A stretch of DNA of 11,173 nucleotides, taken from contig JAOZNO010000056.1 in the NCBI GenBank assembly GCA_029933755.1, positions 1 to 11,173 of the forward strand. The letters are read 5' to 3'. Shown here piece after piece: positions 8,571-11,173 of the stretch; the stretch's first letter is position 1, and each line of letters starts with the position of its first letter. Source of the DNA: Bacteroidales bacterium. GTDB lineage: Bacteria; Bacteroidota; Bacteroidia; Bacteroidales; NBLH01. The notes below the pieces were generated by a model that was not told where the DNA came from, did no database searches, and saw only the letters and a program-made list of their open reading frames with translations. Both the position numbers and the translations under genes were made by a program.

Positions 8571-9983
8571 ATGATAAAATACACTAAATTAAAATCTTGC
8601 ACCAAACAATTATCAAAATTTATTGCCCTGTTTTTACTAATACAAATAATAGGAAATAATAGTCTTGCCCAAAGCAACTTTAAGCACGATTACTCTCAAA
8701 CACTGGTTATGAAACTTGGTATTTCGGTACCAGATCAAAAAGGCGGAACCAGAATAATAAACACTTTTGAGGATGCACTCGAAATTATAAAAAAAGCAGA
8801 TAAACTCTCACTTGGCGTAGCAAAAATTATTTATTTGGTAGGCTGGCAATACAACGGACACGATGATAAGTATCCTGCATTTTTCGAGGTAAATAAAGCT
8901 ATGAAAAGGAAAGGGGATAAAACCGCAGAAGAAAGCCTGATGTGGTTAATGCGTGAGGCAAGAAAATATAACACAACCGTAAGCCTGCACATAAACATGA
9001 CGGATGCGTATGATGACAGCCCTTTATGGGACAGCTATGTTAAGAACGACTTACTGGCAAAAAAACAAAATGGCAAATTAAAAGTGATAGGCAACTATAA
9101 CAGTAAAAAAGCATATCAGATAATTTACAAAAACGAATGGGAGGCCGGATATACCCAGATGCGAATTGATAGTTTGTTAAAATTATTACCACCACTAAAA
9201 GAAGCCGGGACTATTCATGTTGATGCATGGATAGCAAGGGGTAGCAAAGGTCATCATGTGTCAAAAAAAGAAGAGCAAAAATACCAAAAGAAAGCCGCAG
9301 CTTATTGGCAAAAACAAGGAATTGACATTACCAGCGAATGGGTTATGGATTACATGCTTGGATTTGTTCCTTTTGCCTGGCATTTTAACAAAATGGATCA
9401 GGCAGGATATTTAAAAAACCCGGCAAATGTTTATACTGGTAGCAGCTTAAATCCTGACTTAAAAAGAACTGATTTTGCGCTTGGTTTCCTTTTTGGCAAA
9501 AGTATGTACGGCGAAACGGTATTCCCAAGTTTACACAGCAACAAACGTGTTGAAGAATGGGAAAAACTGTTTGCTAAAGATTTTTACCTAAACTGTTTGC
9601 AGTATTTTTATCTGAACAAACTAAAACGCTTAAAAGTTGAAGGCAAAGGCAAAAACCGCATAGCTTATTTTTCTGAAAATGTAAAAGTTTCTTTGGCAGA
9701 TAGTACGGTTACCAAAGGTAATTATCTTTTACGTAAGAATAATTTTGTTGTTTTTCCTGTAGTATGGAAAAAAGAAAAGGTGTTGGCAACTTATAGTCTG
9801 CATGAAATCACAAAAGATTTGGTGCTGCCTGATTCATGGAGCAATGAAAAAGAGATTTCTATCTATTCAGTAACTGAATATGGTGAAAATTTTATAAGGA
9901 ATATTGCAGTTAAAAATAATAGAATATTGATTACCATGCAAGCAGGTGTTCCTTATTTGATTAAACCAAAATCAATTGATTAA
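8571..9983 (+). CDS. compact GH101-like (endo-alpha-N-acetylgalactosaminidase-like) protein, secreted
   Basis: The protein has 470 residues. Residues 1-33 are a long signal peptide (cleavage SLA|Q). The rest resembles the TIM-barrel catalytic core of GH101 enzymes, which release the core-1 disaccharide Gal-beta-1,3-GalNAc from Ser/Thr. Matching elements in order are GWQYNGHDD (His97, Asp98), HINMTDAY (residues 140-147, compare the HxNxTEAY strand of GH101), IHVDAW with the candidate nucleophile Asp218, and DITSEWVMDY with the candidate acid/base Glu256. The Asp-to-Glu spacing of 38 is close to the roughly 32-33 of known GH101 enzymes. FVVFPVVWKKEKVLATYS onward looks like a small beta C-terminal domain. 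Known GH101 proteins usually exceed 1000 residues with extra binding domains, so this is close to a bare catalytic core. GH129, a related alpha-N-acetylgalactosaminidase family, is an alternative. It follows the GH110 gene after 35 bases. Whether it releases a disaccharide or single sugars is unknown. Confidence 0.65.
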   Translation: MIKYTKLKSCTKQLSKFIALFLLIQIIGNNSLAQSNFKHDYSQTLVMKLGISVPDQKGGTRIINTFEDALEIIKKADKLSLGVAKIIYLVGWQYNGHDDKYPAFFEVNKAMKRKGDKTAEESLMWLMREARKYNTTVSLHINMTDAYDDSPLWDSYVKNDLLAKKQNGKLKVIGNYNSKKAYQIIYKNEWEAGYTQMRIDSLLKLLPPLKEAGTIHVDAWIARGSKGHHVSKKEEQKYQKKAAAYWQKQGIDITSEWVMDYMLGFVPFAWHFNKMDQAGYLKNPANVYTGSSLNPDLKRTDFALGFLFGKSMYGETVFPSLHSNKRVEEWEKLFAKDFYLNCLQYFYLNKLKRLKVEGKGKNRIAYFSENVKVSLADSTVTKGNYLLRKNNFVVFPVVWKKEKVLATYSLHEITKDLVLPDSWSNEKEISIYSVTEYGENFIRNIAVKNNRILITMQAGVPYLIKPKSID

Positions 9984-10037
9984 AAGTATAAAAGTGGCTT
10001 GTCCATTATAATAAAAATAGTCTAATACTAAAAAAAC

Positions 10038-11173
10038 ATGAATAAAATAAAAAGAATATCAATGAGCCTATTGGGGTTCATAGCAGTAACTTTTATAGTA
10101 AATGCCCAAACATTTGTAGAGCTTGAAAACCTCGAAATTTCAGCCGCACAGCAAAGCTATGCTTCGGCTGTAAAAAATAAATCGGTTGTTGGTGAAGATA
10201 TTTCCATTGCAGGCGAAAAGTTTACTAAGGGAATAGGTGTTCATTCAAAATCAATTTTACGGATTAAAATAAATAACGGTCAACGATTTACAGCAAAGGT
10301 AGGTGTAAATGACAGAACGATTGATTATTCGCTAAAAACAGTTAAAACAATTCCTTTAACGGATGGTAAACGGATATTTTACAATGTTACCGAAACCGAC
10401 AAACAGTTTATTGGTGTTGAAGGAGAAAATGGAACAGTTGATATAGGCAGTGTTGTTTTCAAAGTACTACATAATGGCAAAACAGTTTTTAACAGTGGAA
10501 TTATGCGTCAGGGGGATAAAGCTAAGGGTATTGACTTAAAAGTAAAAGGTGGTATTTTAGAACTTGTTGTTGAAGATGCCGGAGATGGTGAAAGTGGCGA
10601 TCATGCCATTTGGATAAATCCTAAAATTGAATATTTTGAAATTGCACCAGTTATAGTAGAACCAGACTATAATGGTGAGAAGATTTTACAGTCGGATGCA
10701 CTTAATTCAAAACTCAACAAATTAATTGCAAATTTGCCTGAAATAAAAATGCCACTTGCTCAGCCGGAATATGATTGGCTTATAAATAACGAAGCGGCAA
10801 AAGCAAAAGTTTACAAAACCAAAAGTGGAAAAGATATCGTTTTAACCAATGGCTTAATTGCCCGTATTTTTCGTGTGAACCCAAATCTCGCAACCATTGA
10901 TTATGTTAATCAAATGACAGGTGAGAGCATTTTACGAGGGGTTTCTAACGAAGGGACTTTAACTATTGATGGTAAAGAGTATTCCATTGGTGGATTAAGT
11001 GAACAGCCCGAATATGGATACACTTTAATGAAATGGATTGATGCTTTATCAATTATTCCAAACTCTTTTATTGTTGAAGATTTTGAAGTGAAAGAGATTA
11101 CAGACCGAATGGAATGGAAAAGAGTACGCTGGGCAGGAAATGATAAAATGCCAAGCGGGAAAGAATTAATTTT
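10038..11173 (+). CDS. secreted NPCBM-domain protein, possible GH36-like glycosidase, 3' end missing
   Basis: The frame opens at the ATG at 10038, 54 bases after the previous stop, and runs off the window end with 378 complete codons and no stop. Residues 1-23 form a signal peptide (cleavage VNA|Q). Residues of about 25-200 match the NPCBM carbohydrate-binding module: KFTKGIGVHSKS near the start, then GQRFTAKVGVND, VVFKVLHNGKTVFNSG, and LELVVEDAGDG ending at HAIWINPKIE. This module is often joined to alpha-galactosidases and related GH27/GH36 enzymes. The next segment (about residues 260-378) begins DIVLTNGLIARIF and continues with NQMTGESILRG and TIDGKEYSIGGL. It looks like the N-terminal beta-sandwich of a large glycosidase and reminds me of NPCBM-linked alpha-galactosidase-like proteins. 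No catalytic residue is in view, so the enzyme assignment is an inference. An alpha-galactosidase or alpha-N-acetylgalactosaminidase would fit the neighbouring GH110 and GH101-like genes. Confidence 0.75.
   Translation, partial: MNKIKRISMSLLGFIAVTFIVNAQTFVELENLEISAAQQSYASAVKNKSVVGEDISIAGEKFTKGIGVHSKSILRIKINNGQRFTAKVGVNDRTIDYSLKTVKTIPLTDGKRIFYNVTETDKQFIGVEGENGTVDIGSVVFKVLHNGKTVFNSGIMRQGDKAKGIDLKVKGGILELVVEDAGDGESGDHAIWINPKIEYFEIAPVIVEPDYNGEKILQSDALNSKLNKLIANLPEIKMPLAQPEYDWLINNEAAKAKVYKTKSGKDIVLTNGLIARIFRVNPNLATIDYVNQMTGESILRGVSNEGTLTIDGKEYSIGGLSEQPEYGYTLMKWIDALSIIPNSFIVEDFEVKEITDRMEWKRVRWAGNDKMPSGKELI

Noticed and set aside
9987..10013. Imperfect hairpin after the GH101-like gene (TATAAAAGTGG / CCATTATAATA around a 5-base loop).
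   Set aside because: It has two mismatches and a G-T pair in an AT-rich stem, and no T-run follows (the next bases are A-rich), so a rho-independent terminator cannot be supported.

Overview
The window looks like part of a Bacteroidetes carbohydrate-utilization locus. The evidence is AT-rich DNA, six large plus-strand genes separated by 4 to 168 bases, a Bacteroidetes-type TAnnTTTG promoter box in the longest gap, little sign of Shine-Dalgarno sequences, and signal peptides that all place Gln right after the predicted signal peptidase I cleavage site. The genus cannot be told from sequence alone. No RNA gene, mobile element, CRISPR array, SusC/SusD pair, sulfatase or regulator is visible, so any transporter and sensor genes must lie outside the window.

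Layout. Bases 1-2229 hold a 5'-truncated GH35-type beta-galactosidase. A 168-base gap follows, with a candidate promoter and two small inverted repeats. Then come a GH95 alpha-L-fucosidase (2398-4803), an (alpha/alpha)6-type predicted glycosidase that I cannot place in a numbered family (4836-6830), a GH110 alpha-1,3-galactosidase (6835-8535, starting 4 bases after the previous stop), a compact GH101-like protein (8571-9983), and the first 378 codons of a secreted protein with an NPCBM carbohydrate-binding domain, perhaps a GH36-like enzyme (10038 to the window end). The spacing suggests that everything from 2398 onward is one operon.

How the genes may work together (inference). Alpha-1,3-galactosidase, alpha-fucosidase, beta-galactosidase and a GH101-like enzyme together match the linkages of blood-group-B-like and mucin-type O-glycans: GH110 removes terminal alpha-1,3-Gal, GH95 removes alpha-1,2-Fuc, GH35 removes beta-Gal, and a GH101-type enzyme acts at alpha-GalNAc. 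A fucosylated or L-galactose-containing galactan from plants or algae is an alternative. All five intact N-termini carry Sec signal peptides without a lipobox, which points to the periplasm rather than the cell surface. The parts most worth a second look are the short GH101-like protein, the unassigned (alpha/alpha)6 protein and the divergent GH35.
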